From assembly GCA_016858145.1 (NCBI GenBank), contig JAEHOE010000025.1, positions 248,001 to 312,000 of the forward strand: a stretch of 64,000 nucleotides of DNA, given 5' to 3'. Each line of letters opens with the position of its first letter. The first letter of the stretch is position 1. Position numbers and translations under genes: made by a program. This stretch comes from Edaphochlamys debaryana. Lineage: Eukaryota; Chlorophyta; Chlorophyceae; Chlamydomonadales. Shown here in pieces: positions 24,301-33,610 of the stretch. Below the pieces are notes generated by a model. It saw nothing but the letters and a program-made list of their open reading frames with translations, searched no databases and was not told the origin of the DNA.

Positions 24301-27300
24301 AAGCCCCTCACAGCTCGCAAGAAGAGCCCTCCGCTGCAGTGCACATTGCGGCGGCTGCACTGCTGGCAAGGTCAAGGGGGGCCGCAAGCACGGCAGGGCT
24401 TCAGAGGACCCCGCAGCTGTGGCCACTGTACGGGTGCACCTGCCTCGCCGGGGTCTCCTGCGGGCCACGTCCACAACGTCCAAAGGTGCCGTTACCCCAA
24501 GGGCCTGCGCAAGCAAAGCAGCAGTCATAGAGAGCACTTGCGGCTCAGGCAGCGCGGCCGCAGACTGAAGTCGACACGCTGTGGGCCCGACAAGGCTCAG
24601 GCCCCGACGACACTACACGCCCGCGTAGGCGCTCCGCCCAGGGATTGCGTGACGCCTATGGCCTGCTCCCGCCTTCTCCGCTCTGGCTGACGGAGAAGGG
24701 CGCCTGCGCCGGGGTCTGCCCTGCTCGCGGTCCCGCTTGGGCTTGAACGCAGGACTTTTCCCGCCCGGAGGTTCCGTTCCCGGGGAGGGTCTGTTCCGGG
24801 TCCGGGTGGGGTGTGATTGGTACTGATGGCTGGCCTTCTAGCTCAGTTGGTTAGAGCGTGGTGCTAATAACGCCAAGGTCATCAGTTCGATCCTGATGAG
24901 GGCCATGCGCGGGGACGTGGAGCTGCTGAGATGCCCTGGCTCCTGAGGATCCAGGCGCCGTGGGCAGTGGGTCTCTGGTTTGGTTGGGGGCGTAGCTCAC
25001 TTGGTAGAGCGGCCGCTTTGCATGCGGCAGGTAGGGGGATCGAAACCCTCCGTCTCCAGGCTTTTTAGTCTACAGCACCGCTGCGCAACCTCCGAGACCA
25101 ACGAGGAGCCGGAGCCGGAGCCGGAGCTGGAGGCAGGCAATGAGGCAAAGCAAGCCGGGCACAGCAGCGGGGCGACGAGGACCACCCTGCGGTGTATGGC
25201 CCCCTGCGGCCCTGCCCGTCTTCCCACACCCCCTAGGAGCAGCCGAAGACAGAAACGCTGCAGCGAACCGGGCGAGTACGGCCGCTGTGGCGGGTGGGCG
25301 CGGGTGGGGGTGGTCCTGTGTCTGCTCTGGCGCAGTTATGCATGTGGAGATGCCTGCGCTTTGGGACCGCACCTCCACATTGATTCCCCAGCGAGGATCG
25401 ATCCTTGGTCTCCTCATGAACGTCGTCTTCTGAAGTACCTCTCGATAGCTCAGTTGGAAGAGCATGGGACTGTAATGGGTGGGCCAGTCCCACACGGAGA
25501 TCCCAGGGTCGCCCGTTCGATCCGGGCTCGGGAGAGCACTTTTGCCGCTGCGCAGGGCAGCGGGCAGGGGCCCGGGGGGCATGGGGACGCGAAGGGGACC
25601 GGCTGTGCCCCCAGCATGCCCTGAGGATGCACCAGTGGGGGACGTCAAGGGGAAGATACTAGTGCCGTGAGAGCCGGATGCTCGGGGCAACACCTCACAC
25701 GCGGGTCCACGACTTGGCACACGCGATTGCGGGGGCCTGACGGTGAACGCAAGGCTGATGAGCGGGCGCAGCACAAAGCTGGGCATGGGGTAAGACAAGG
25801 TCGGGTACCACTCGAGGGGGTTCAGGGTGAGGTAGAGGCAGGGGGAGAGGGAGAGAGGGAGGCAGGGGGCACACCTCGTCTAGGAAGTATGGCTCTCCTC
25901 TGCTTCAGGGCTGCTTTGCTGAGCTTGCGGCTGCTGCACTGGGCTTGCGGCTAGACTCGTATCTGCGGGGAGGGGTCACGCAGGGCGTTCTGCTTTTGCT
26001 TGGACTCGAACACTTGACTTTCTTCGCGCGTTGCTTCCGTCTGGAGGATCCGTTCCTGGGTGGGTTGGTGTGGTGGGTGGTATCGGTGACCGGCCTTCTA
26101 GCTCAGTTGGTTAGAGCGTGGTGCTAATAACGCCAAGGTCATCAGTTCGATCCTGATGAGGGCCAGGATATGTTCGCTTACACCCTCCTCGAAGCTTCTC
26201 CGCCTCCATGATTCTCAGGAGTGTGAAGAGGCTACTGTTGTGAGGGAAGGTCGAGGTGGAGGGAGTGATGTGGGGACGTAGCTCACATGGTAGAGCGGCC
26301 GCTTCGCATGCGGCAGGTAGGGGGATCGATGCCCTCCGTCTCCAGGCCTTTTGGATCCCTGCGCCTGCAGCGGGATGGATGGATAGCTGGCAGCGCGTCC
26401 TTGCAAGATGGGGCTGTCTGCCCACAGCCTGCACGACGCGGTGGGGCAAGTATGGGGACTAGGATACCGGGAGCTGGGCAGGCAGCGCATGCCCCCGCGG
26501 GGCGCACAAGCCAAAGCCCCTCACAGCTCGCAAGAAGAGCCCTCCGCTGCAGTGCACATTGCGGCGGCTGCACTGCTGGCAAGGTCAAGGGGGGCCGCAA
26601 GCACGGCAGGGCTTCAGAGGACCCCGCAGCTGTGGCCACTGTACGGGTGCACCTGCCTCGCCGGGGTCTCCTGCGGGCCACGTCCACAACGTCCAAAGGT
26701 GCCGTTACCCCAAGGGCCTGCGCAAGCAAAGCAGCAGTCATAGAGAGCACTTGCGGCTCAGGCAGCGCGGCCGCAGACTGAAGTCGACACGCTGTGGGCC
26801 CGACAAGGCTCAGGCCCCGACGACACTACACGCCCGCGTAGGCGCTCCGCCCAGGGATTGCGTGACGCCTATGGCCTGCTCCCGCCTTCTCCGCTCTGGC
26901 TGACGGAGAAGGGCGCCTGCGCCGGGGTCTGCCCTGCTCGCGGTCCCGCTTGGGCTTGAACGCAGGACTTTTCCCGCCCGGAGGTTCCGTTCCCGGGGAG
27001 GGTCTGTTCCGGGTCCGGGTGGGGTGTGATTGGTACTGATGGCTGGCCTTCTAGCTCAGTTGGTTAGAGCGTGGTGCTAATAACGCCAAGGTCATCAGTT
27101 CGATCCTGATGAGGGCCATGCGCGGGGACGTGGAGCTGCTGAGATGCCCTGGCTCCTGAGGATCCAGGCGCCGTGGGCAGTGGGTCTCTGGTTTGGTTGG
27201 GGGCGTAGCTCACTTGGTAGAGCGGCCGCTTTGCATGCGGCAGGTAGGGGGATCGAAACCCTCCGTCTCCAGGCTTTTTAGTCTACAGCACCGCTGCGCA

Positions 27301-30300
27301 ACCTCCGAGACCAACGAGGAGCCGGAGCCGGAGCCGGAGCTGGAGGCAGGCAATGAGGCAAAGCAAGCCGGGCACAGCAGCGGGGCGACGAGGACCACCC
27401 TGCGGTGTATGGCCCCCTGCGGCCCTGCCCGTCTTCCCACACCCCCTAGGAGCAGCCGAAGACAGAAACGCTGCAGCGAACCGGGCGAGTACGGCCGCTG
27501 TGGCGGGTGGGCGCGGGTGGGGGTGGTCCTGTGTCTGCTCTGGCGCAGTTATGCATGTGGAGATGCCTGCGCTTTGGGACCGCACCTCCACATTGATTCC
27601 CCAGCGAGGATCGATCCTTGGTCTCCTCATGAACGTCGTCTTCTGAAGTACCTCTCGATAGCTCAGTTGGAAGAGCATGGGACTGTAATGGGTGGGCCAG
27701 TCCCACACGGAGATCCCAGGGTCGCCCGTTCGATCCGGGCTCGGGAGAGCACTTTTGCCGCTGCGCAGGGCAGCGGGCAGGGGCCCGGGGGGCATGGGGA
27801 CGCGAAGGGGACCGGCTGTGCCCCCAGCATGCCCTGAGGATGCACCAGTGGGGGACGTCAAGGGGAAGATACTAGTGCCGTGAGAGCCGGATGCTCGGGG
27901 CAACACCTCACACGCGGGTCCACGACTTGGCACACGCGATTGCGGGGGCCTGACGGTGAACGCAAGGCTGATGAGCGGGCGCAGCACAAAGCTGGGCATG
28001 GGGTAAGACAAGGTCGGGTACCACTCGAGGGGGTTCAGGGTGAGGTAGAGGCAGGGGGAGAGGGAGAGAGGGAGGCAGGGGGCACACCTCGTCTAGGAAG
28101 TATGGCTCTCCTCTGCTTCAGGGCTGCTTTGCTGAGCTTGCGGCTGCTGCACTGGGCTTGCGGCTAGACTCGTATCTGCGGGGAGGGGTCACGCAGGGCG
28201 TTCTGCTTTTGCTTGGACTCGAACACTTGACTTTCTTCGCGCGTTGCTTCCGTCTGGAGGATCCGTTCCTGGGTGGGTTGGTGTGGTGGGTGGTATCGGT
28301 GACCGGCCTTCTAGCTCAGTTGGTTAGAGCGTGGTGCTAATAACGCCAAGGTCATCAGTTCGATCCTGATGAGGGCCAGGATATGTTCGCTTACACCCTC
28401 CTCGAAGCTTCTCCGCCTCCATGATTCTCAGGAGTGTGAAGAGGCTACTGTTGTGAGGGAAGGTCGAGGTGGAGGGAGTGATGTGGGGACGTAGCTCACA
28501 TGGTAGAGCGGCCGCTTCGCATGCGGCAGGTAGGGGGATCGATGCCCTCCGTCTCCAGGCCTTTTGGATCCCTGCGCCTGCAGCGGGATGGATGGATAGC
28601 TGGCAGCGCGTCCTTGCAAGATGGGGCTGTCTGCCCACAGCCTGCACGACGCGGTGGGGCAAGTATGGGGACTAGGATACCGGGAGCTGGGCAGGCAGCG
28701 CATGCCCCCGCGGGGCGCACAAGCCAAAGCCCCTCACAGCTCGCAAGAAGAGCCCTCCGCTGCAGTGCACATTGCGGCGGCTGCACTGCTGGCAAGGTCA
28801 AGGGGGGCCGCAAGCACGGCAGGGCTTCAGAGGACCCCGCAGCTGTGGCCACTGTACGGGTGCACCTGCCTCGCCGGGGTCTCCTGCGGGCCACGTCCAC
28901 AACGTCCAAAGGTGCCGTTACCCCAAGGGCCTGCGCAAGCAAAGCAGCAGTCATAGAGAGCACTTGCGGCTCAGGCAGCGCGGCCGCAGACTGAAGTCGA
29001 CACGCTGTGGGCCCGACAAGGCTCAGGCCCCGACGACACTACACGCCCGCGTAGGCGCTCCGCCCAGGGATTGCGTGACGCCTATGGCCTGCTCCCGCCT
29101 TCTCCGCTCTGGCTGACGGAGAAGGGCGCCTGCGCCGGGGTCTGCCCTGCTCGCGGTCCCGCTTGGGCTTGAACGCAGGACTTTTCCCGCCCGGAGGTTC
29201 CGTTCCCGGGGAGGGTCTGTTCCGGGTCCGGGTGGGGTGTGATTGGTACTGATGGCTGGCCTTCTAGCTCAGTTGGTTAGAGCGTGGTGCTAATAACGCC
29301 AAGGTCATCAGTTCGATCCTGATGAGGGCCATGCGCGGGGACGTGGAGCTGCTGAGATGCCCTGGCTCCTGAGGATCCAGGCGCCGTGGGCAGTGGGTCT
29401 CTGGTTTGGTTGGGGGCGTAGCTCACTTGGTAGAGCGGCCGCTTTGCATGCGGCAGGTAGGGGGATCGAAACCCTCCGTCTCCAGGCTTTTTAGTCTACA
29501 GCACCGCTGCGCAACCTCCGAGACCAACGAGGAGCCGGAGCCGGAGCCGGAGCTGGAGGCAGGCAATGAGGCAAAGCAAGCCGGGCACAGCAGCGGGGCG
29601 ACGAGGACCACCCTGCGGTGTATGGCCCCCTGCGGCCCTGCCCGTCTTCCCACACCCCCTAGGAGCAGCCGAAGACAGAAACGCTGCAGCGAACCGGGCG
29701 AGTACGGCCGCTGTGGCGGGTGGGCGCGGGTGGGGGTGGTCCTGTGTCTGCTCTGGCGCAGTTATGCATGTGGAGATGCCTGCGCTTTGGGACCGCACCT
29801 CCACATTGATTCCCCAGCGAGGATCGATCCTTGGTCTCCTCATGAACGTCGTCTTCTGAAGTACCTCTCGATAGCTCAGCTGGAAGAGCATGGGACTGTA
29901 ATGGGCGGGCCAGTCCCACACGGAGATCCCAGGGTCGCCCGTTCGATCCGGGCTCGGGAGAGCACTTTTGCCGCTGCGCAGGGCAGCGGGCAGGGGCCCG
30001 GGGGGCATGGGGACGCGAAGGGGACCGGCTGTGCCCCCAGCATTGGGGATGCACCAGTGGGGGACGTCAAGGGGAAGATACTAGTGCCGTGAGAGCCGGA
30101 TGCTCGGGGCAACACCTCACACGCGGGTCCACGACTTGGCACACGCGATTGCGGGGGCCTGATGGTGAACGCAAGGCTGATGAGCGGGCGCAGCACAAAG
30201 CTGGGCATGGGGTAAGACAAGGTCGGGTACCACTCGAGGGGATTCAGGGTGAGGTATAGGCAGGGGGAGAGGGAGAGAGGGAGGCAGGGGGCACACCTCG

Positions 30301-31375
30301 TCTAGGAAGTATGGCTCTCCTCTGCTTCAGGGCTGCTTTGCTGAGCTTGCGGCTGCTGCACTGGGCTTGCGGCTAGACTCGTATCTGCGGGGAGGGGTCA
30401 TGCATGGCGTTCTGCTTTTGCTTGGACTCGAACACTTGACTTTCTTCGCGCGTTGCTTCCGTCTGGAGGATCCGTTCCTGGGTGGGTTGGTGTGGTAGGT
30501 GGTATCGGTGACCGGCCTTCTAGCTCAGTTGGTTAGAGCGTGGTGCTAATAACGCCAAGGTCATCAGTTCGATCCTGATGAGGGCCAGGATATGTTCGCT
30601 TACACCCTCCTCGAAGCTTCTCCGCCTCCATGATTCTCAGGAGTGTGAAGAGGCTACTGTTGTGAGGGAAGGTCGAGGTGGAGGGAGTGATGTGGGGACG
30701 TAGCTCACATGGTAGAGCGGCCGCTTCGCATGCGGCAGGTAGGGGGATCGATGCCCTCCGTCTCCAGGCCTTTTGGATCCCTGCGCCTGCAGCGGGATGG
30801 ATGGATAGCTGGCAGCGCGTCCTTGCAAGATAGGGCTGTCTGCCCACAGCCTGCACGACGCGGTGGGGCAAGTATGGGGACTAGGATACCGCAGCAGGAG
30901 TCCGTATGCTGGCCTTAACTAGTAGCCAGACAGCCTGTTCGCATGCCCCATTCTCTTTCCCCTTACTGGTTCATACCCTCCGCGCAGGCGCGACCTTGCA
31001 GTCCTCCTGGTCCACGCGGGGCGCCTGGGCGCTGCCCGCCTGGAGCTGCGCACCTACCTGGCCACCGCCCTACCCGCGGCAGCAGTTGCAGCCGCCGCGG
31101 AAGCGGCGGCCCCTTCCGCGTCTCCATCCGTCCCAGCGGCCTCCACCTTTTCCAGCGGCACAGTCGGCAGCACCTATGCCAGCGGCTACGGTGGGCCCGA
31201 CCCGTTCGACCTGGCCTTGTGCAGGCGCCTTCTGGCGCTGCTGGAGGGGCTGGGGCCGGAGCTGGCGGCCGCGGAGCCGGCCGAGCCGCTGGGGGTGGAG
31301 GCCACACTGCGTGCGCCGCCGCCCTGGGAGCGCCTTGAGGCCGCGCCCCGCCGCAGCCTGCCCCTCACCTGGTGA
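18302..31375 (+). CDS. SirB1/transglutaminase-like (Transglut_core2) protein with C-terminal TPR; hosts a tRNA array in its last intron
   Basis: Exons: 18302-18624, 18883-18922, 19124-19211, 19536-19603, 19758-20020, 20273-20330, 20668-20780, 21094-21232, 21472-21566, 21895-21955, 22315-22436, 30988-31375. All joins keep frame and give 585 residues. The start at 18302 gives an Arg/Ser/Ala-rich N-terminus that could be an organelle transit peptide (inference). Family features: MALAEAALHASAEDDA, WLDRIDRLVDQ, FLWEEAGFRMPDYGRSNLPP, then LGYLHETLVRRLGHPACLGL, EMLRHLKRSFWP, AERLVLLAGERCPEE, and RDLAVLLVHAGRLGAARLEL. The last resembles the TPR that closes SirB1-type proteins. Function is not established for this family, and I see no proof of transglutaminase catalysis. 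Introns 1-10 are 154-359 bp, whereas intron 11 is 8,551 bp. Without that splice, frame reaches TGA at 22438 and the TPR is lost. A Gly/Ala/Gln insert interrupts exon 5. Confidence 0.75.
18929..19042 (+). repeat. GCTGT/GCTGC microsatellite-like tract in intron 2
   Basis: Intron 2 of the SirB1-like gene contains two blocks of alternating GCTGC and GCTGT pentamers, 18929-18951 and about 19000-19042, separated by unrelated sequence. Confidence 0.7.
20415..20452 (+). repeat. 38-nt copy of the end of exon 6 plus its donor, inside the next intron
   Basis: 20310-20347 (end of exon 6, coding LGYLHE, with the GT donor and G-rich intron start) is repeated without a mismatch at 20415-20452, 105 bp downstream in intron 6. 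The copy could serve as a second 5' splice site; the intervening 105 bp is a multiple of three. Confidence 0.85.
21959..22018 (+). repeat. Short tandem repeat in intron 10 (about 24-nt unit)
   Basis: Two full and one partial copies of a unit starting GTCCCGGGATCTG and ending TCTTGCCTT follow the donor of exon 10. It looks like an intronic minisatellite; I see no function. Confidence 0.75.
22778..22850 (+). tRNA. tRNA-Ala (TGC), unit 1
   Basis: 73 nt with a full cloverleaf. The acceptor stem GGGGGCG/CGTCTCC contains the G3-U70 pair that marks tRNA-Ala. The anticodon stem GCCGC/GCGGC encloses loop TTTGCAT with anticodon TGC at 22811-22813. The T-loop starts ATCGA, as in plant tRNA-Ala. A T5 run at 22853-22857 is the likely Pol III terminator. 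No CCA is encoded. Confidence 0.95.
23224..23320 (+). tRNA. tRNA-Tyr (GTA) with 24-nt intron, unit 1
   Basis: Mature length 73 nt. Acceptor stem CTCTCGA/TCGGGAG starts with C1-G72, the eukaryotic Tyr identity pair. The anticodon stem TGGGA/TCCCA encloses CTGTAA, an intron at 23261-23284, then A. Anticodon is GTA. The intron lies one base 3' of the anticodon, the normal place. A T4 run follows at 23324-23327. Confidence 0.93.
23877..23950 (+). tRNA. tRNA-Ile (AAT), first of unit 1
   Basis: 74 nt. Acceptor stem GGCCTTC/GAGGGCC, A box TAGCTCAGTTGG, anticodon loop CTAATAA with anticodon AAT (A34 expected to become inosine), B box GTTCGATCC. I see no long T run directly after it. Confidence 0.95.
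24059..24131 (+). tRNA. tRNA-Ala (CGC), unit 1
   Basis: 73 nt. Acceptor stem GGGGACG/CGTCTCC keeps G3-U70. Anticodon loop TTCGCAT gives CGC. T-loop ATCGATG as in plant Ala tRNAs. A T4 run follows at 24136-24139. This copy has two extra G just upstream compared with the other units. Confidence 0.95.
24832..24905 (+). tRNA. tRNA-Ile (AAT), second of unit 1
   Basis: Same 74-nt mature sequence as the Ile gene at 23877, but with different flanks. The upstream 100 bp is a diverged relative of the flank of the first Ile gene, so the pair arose by duplication inside the unit. Confidence 0.95.
24986..25058 (+). tRNA. tRNA-Ala (TGC), unit 2
   Basis: Identical to the unit 1 copy at 22778, with G3-U70 and anticodon TGC, followed by the same T5 run. 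Confidence 0.95.
25439..25535 (+). tRNA. tRNA-Tyr (GTA) with 24-nt intron, unit 2
   Basis: Identical to the unit 1 copy at 23224; intron at 25476-25499. Confidence 0.93.
26092..26165 (+). tRNA. tRNA-Ile (AAT), first of unit 2
   Basis: Identical to the unit 1 copy at 23877, anticodon AAT. Confidence 0.95.
26272..26344 (+). tRNA. tRNA-Ala (CGC), unit 2
   Basis: Identical mature sequence to the unit 1 copy at 24059; the upstream run has two fewer G. Confidence 0.95.
27045..27118 (+). tRNA. tRNA-Ile (AAT), second of unit 2
   Basis: Identical to 24832-24905, anticodon AAT. Confidence 0.95.
27199..27271 (+). tRNA. tRNA-Ala (TGC), unit 3
   Basis: Identical to the unit 1 and 2 copies, with G3-U70 and anticodon TGC. 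Confidence 0.95.
27652..27748 (+). tRNA. tRNA-Tyr (GTA) with 24-nt intron, unit 3
   Basis: Identical to the unit 2 copy; intron at 27689-27712. Confidence 0.93.
28305..28378 (+). tRNA. tRNA-Ile (AAT), first of unit 3
   Basis: Identical to the unit 1 and 2 copies, anticodon AAT. Confidence 0.95.
28485..28557 (+). tRNA. tRNA-Ala (CGC), unit 3
   Basis: Identical to the unit 2 copy, anticodon CGC. Confidence 0.95.
29258..29331 (+). tRNA. tRNA-Ile (AAT), second of unit 3
   Basis: Identical to 24832-24905. It is the last second-type Ile gene, because unit 4 is truncated before this position. Confidence 0.95.
29412..29484 (+). tRNA. tRNA-Ala (TGC), unit 4
   Basis: Identical to the other Ala-TGC copies although unit 4 is otherwise the most diverged. 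Confidence 0.95.
29865..29961 (+). tRNA. tRNA-Tyr (GTA), unit 4, two substitutions
   Basis: Differs from the other Tyr copies by T to C in the D-loop (29879, CAGCTGG) and T to C inside the intron (29906). All stems stay paired, so it should still be functional. Intron at 29902-29925. Confidence 0.9.
30514..30587 (+). tRNA. tRNA-Ile (AAT), unit 4
   Basis: Mature sequence identical to the other Ile-AAT genes; the upstream flank carries a G to A change near 30497. Confidence 0.95.
30694..30766 (+). tRNA. tRNA-Ala (CGC), unit 4
   Basis: Mature sequence identical to the other Ala-CGC copies. It is the last tRNA gene of the array; repeat homology ends about 125 bp further on, near 30891. Confidence 0.95.
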
Positions 31376-33610
31376 CGCGCGCCCTTCCGGGCTTCTATCC
31401 CTATCATGGCTGGGTGCGTGCTGATTCACCTCTTGCGGGGCGTGTCGAGCTGGAAAGCCGATGCAGATGCTGGTGGGCCGACTGCAGTTGGGCGGCTCCG
31501 CAGCGTCAGGCTGGATGGTCGAAGGCGGAGGCTGCCGGCCGCAGCCCCGGGGACTGCGCTCGACCAGTGACGGCGGTGGCGCGGACGGACGCAAGGGCAT
31601 GGCTCTGGATGGCTGCGAAGAGGAGAGCAGCAGCGACGGGGTGTGTCAGGCGCGGGCTGAGGAGGCAAGCATCTGGCATGGGCAGAGCCAGACTGTGCTA
31701 TCGAGGAAAGCGCACGGTGCCGCGGCCGGCGGGCACTCGCCGTCGACAAGCAAGCCAGCGCACGAGATTTGGAGGGCGAATGCCAGCGGGCTCACCTAGT
31801 TCTGCAGGCGGGTCGCCGCCTTCTCCCAGCCCAAGGATGCTGAGCGATAAGTGGCTCGCATGCTGCAGTTCACTCAGGCAGGCCGTGGTGTGGCGCGTGG
31901 CGCGTAGTGGACTCTTGAGGCAACAACAGCAGGGGACGAGGAGGCGACGGTGACAGCTTTGATGCACCAATGATGGGAGGCTGGGTAGCAGGTTTGAAAC
32001 CCCGTGGGGAGTGAGATCGCATGTCAGCTGGGGGGCTGAGCGAGCGGAGGGGGGATGCGTGTGAGGGGCGGCACAGAGGAACGGGGGGCCGTCACACTTC
32101 AGAGCTATGAGCCTCCAACGAACGCAACCAGCAGTGACTGAACACCTGAGGCGCCTGAGGCATCTGGACGCGCCTGAGGCACTCAGCGGACACGTGGTAC
32201 AGTGGCTGGTGGGGTTTGGACTTTGGGCTGACCGAGCACCGCATATGTTCTAGGAGTCGGGGTCTGCGTTTGGCACAAGTGTGCCACGGAGGATGGAGGT
32301 GCCCAAGCCCTCAGCCTTGCTCCCAGTGCTCTTGCTGGTCGTGAAGCGATTGATGCTGACGAAGAGGGCATTGACTTAGCTCGCACACGGAGGCCCTTGC
32401 CGTGAGGCTGAGGAAGTTGGGTTCGGGGCTCCGGGGACGGTGCCTGGGTGCTGGAAGTTCCCACAGACGCAGCACAGCCTGTGCTGCCCTGAGGGCCGCG
32501 GCGCCTTCCCAAAGCAGCATAAGCGCAGGGCACCGGAGCACCCAGCCAGACCCCGAACCTCCCATGTAACCTTCACCCTAATCCATCGCTAACACCACTG
32601 GCCCGCTGCAGCCAAGAGCCAACCCTCTGTCCCGCCCGCCCGTCTGCCAAGCGCAGCCTCGCAAGCCCAGCCTGAATCGGCTAGCCACATCATAGGTCCC
32701 CTTCCCTCCGCCATGCATGCCGTGGTGGTGGCCGTATATTACCATGGAGAGGCCAAACGTCTTTGCGCTCTGGGGAGGCAGGGGAGCTCAAGTCTAAGCA
32801 GGGTTGCGACTGCTCCCCTCAGGAAGCGGCCAACATGCATTGACGGGCATCCCCTGCCGCCGCCGCCGTCTGAGGGCTGATGGGTGATGGCTTAACGCTA
32901 ATAGTAACCCCTCCTCCACGCTCCTCCTCCCGCTTACACAGCTAGACAGCTTGTCCACGCACTTTCTGTAATCATGGGCTGTACCTCTGACTCATTCCAC
33001 GATTATGTGCACGTCAGGGCCAATACCTCAGGCAGGAGGAAGCGGTTGCGAGGGGCCCAGCCATCAGCGTTAGCATGCTGTCTCCATTACAACCTCTCAT
33101 CACGCTGCCAAAGCCTACAGCCCGCCCCTTAACCTGCCGCCCCCTTAGCCCACATGAAAGCCTAGTGCATATTGCGGCTCAATTCAGTGCAAGGGCGGTC
33201 GCGCAGGGTCGGCGTGTGATTCTCGCTTCGCGGGGGGCATGACGGGGCGTGCCGCGGGGGCGGCACCATTGACGGGGCCGGAGCCCCCAACCTTGGCAGC
33301 CCCCTGCCACCTTCACGACCTCCTCAAGTCTATGGCTACTTGTTATAGCGTTTATAGGAGCCAGCTGCGGGGTCTGGAGGCCTGCCGTATTTCCTTAGAC
33401 TGCCCTTCCAAAACGCGTTGCGACACAGACTCGCTTTGCTTGACCGCTCTAGAGACCAATAGCTAGCCTGGGACTAATCACGCAATACCTGACCCAGGCT
33501 CTTCAGACTTGAAGCCCAAAGACCAAATCTTCTTGCACACGAGCTTCTACCGCGCTGACCAACCGCGATAGGACCTCAGGAGCACATGCAGCGCTGAGCG
33601 GGCGGGGACC
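31376..33610. other. Intergenic: 3' region of the SirB1-like gene and dynein promoter/5' UTR
   Basis: No family motifs or splice-consistent exons are visible; several open frames overlap in both strands as expected at this GC. Candidate poly(A) signals lie at 32565 and 32967. AT-rich TTATAGCGTTTATAGG at 33343-33358 could be part of the dynein promoter. I could not find a clear tubulin-type flagellar promoter box. Confidence 0.5.
32565..32569 (+). terminator. Candidate poly(A) signal (TGTAA) of the SirB1-like gene
   Basis: First TGTAA I find after the stop codon at 31375, giving a 3' UTR of about 1.2 kb. A second TGTAA lies at 32967-32971. Confidence 0.35.

Larger units (their letters stand above)
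22723..30891 (+). repeat. Tandem array of 2.2-kb units, each carrying five tRNA genes (three full, one partial)
   Basis: Units begin at 22723, 24931, 27144 and 29357 with the shared start GATGCCCTGGCTCCTGAGG. The first is 2,208 bp, the next two 2,213 bp, and the fourth stops after about 1,535 bp. Unit 1 differs from unit 2 by a missing 7 bp near 23074 and two extra G near 24057. Units 2 and 3 look identical to me. Unit 4 carries scattered substitutions (for example near 29879, 29906, 30162, 30402) and a net 4-bp loss near 30044. Gene order per unit is Ala-TGC, Tyr-GTA, Ile-AAT, Ala-CGC, Ile-AAT; unit 4 lacks the last. Confidence 0.95.
22437..30987 (+). other. 8.55-kb intron of the SirB1-like gene carrying the tRNA array
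   Basis: Donor GTGAGC follows GAGGAGCG at 22436 and acceptor CCGCGCAG precedes 30988. Splicing gives EER|RDLAVLLVHAGRL in frame and completes the TPR. Sequence from 22437 to 22722 and from 30892 to 30987 is single-copy intron flank; the rest is the tandem array. All other introns of this gene are below 0.4 kb. Confidence 0.75.

Noticed and set aside
25385..25430. Possible tRNA remnant on minus (GGATCGATCC near 25395)
   Set aside because: The match is a short palindrome and no cloverleaf can be built.
25980..26080. Possible minus-strand tRNA or tRNA-derived SINE (B-box-like GTTCGAGTCC)
   Set aside because: No A box, anticodon stem or acceptor stem can be paired around it; the match is to one box only.
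22772..30092. Repeated open frames of 60-240 codons across the array (e.g. 24980-25624, 25070-25798)
   Set aside because: They run through tRNA genes and spacers, recur only because the 2.2-kb unit is repeated, and show no protein-family motif.
31372..31953. 193-codon frame after the SirB1-like gene
   Set aside because: It overlaps the stop codon region in another frame, shows no family motif, and is as open as expected at this GC.
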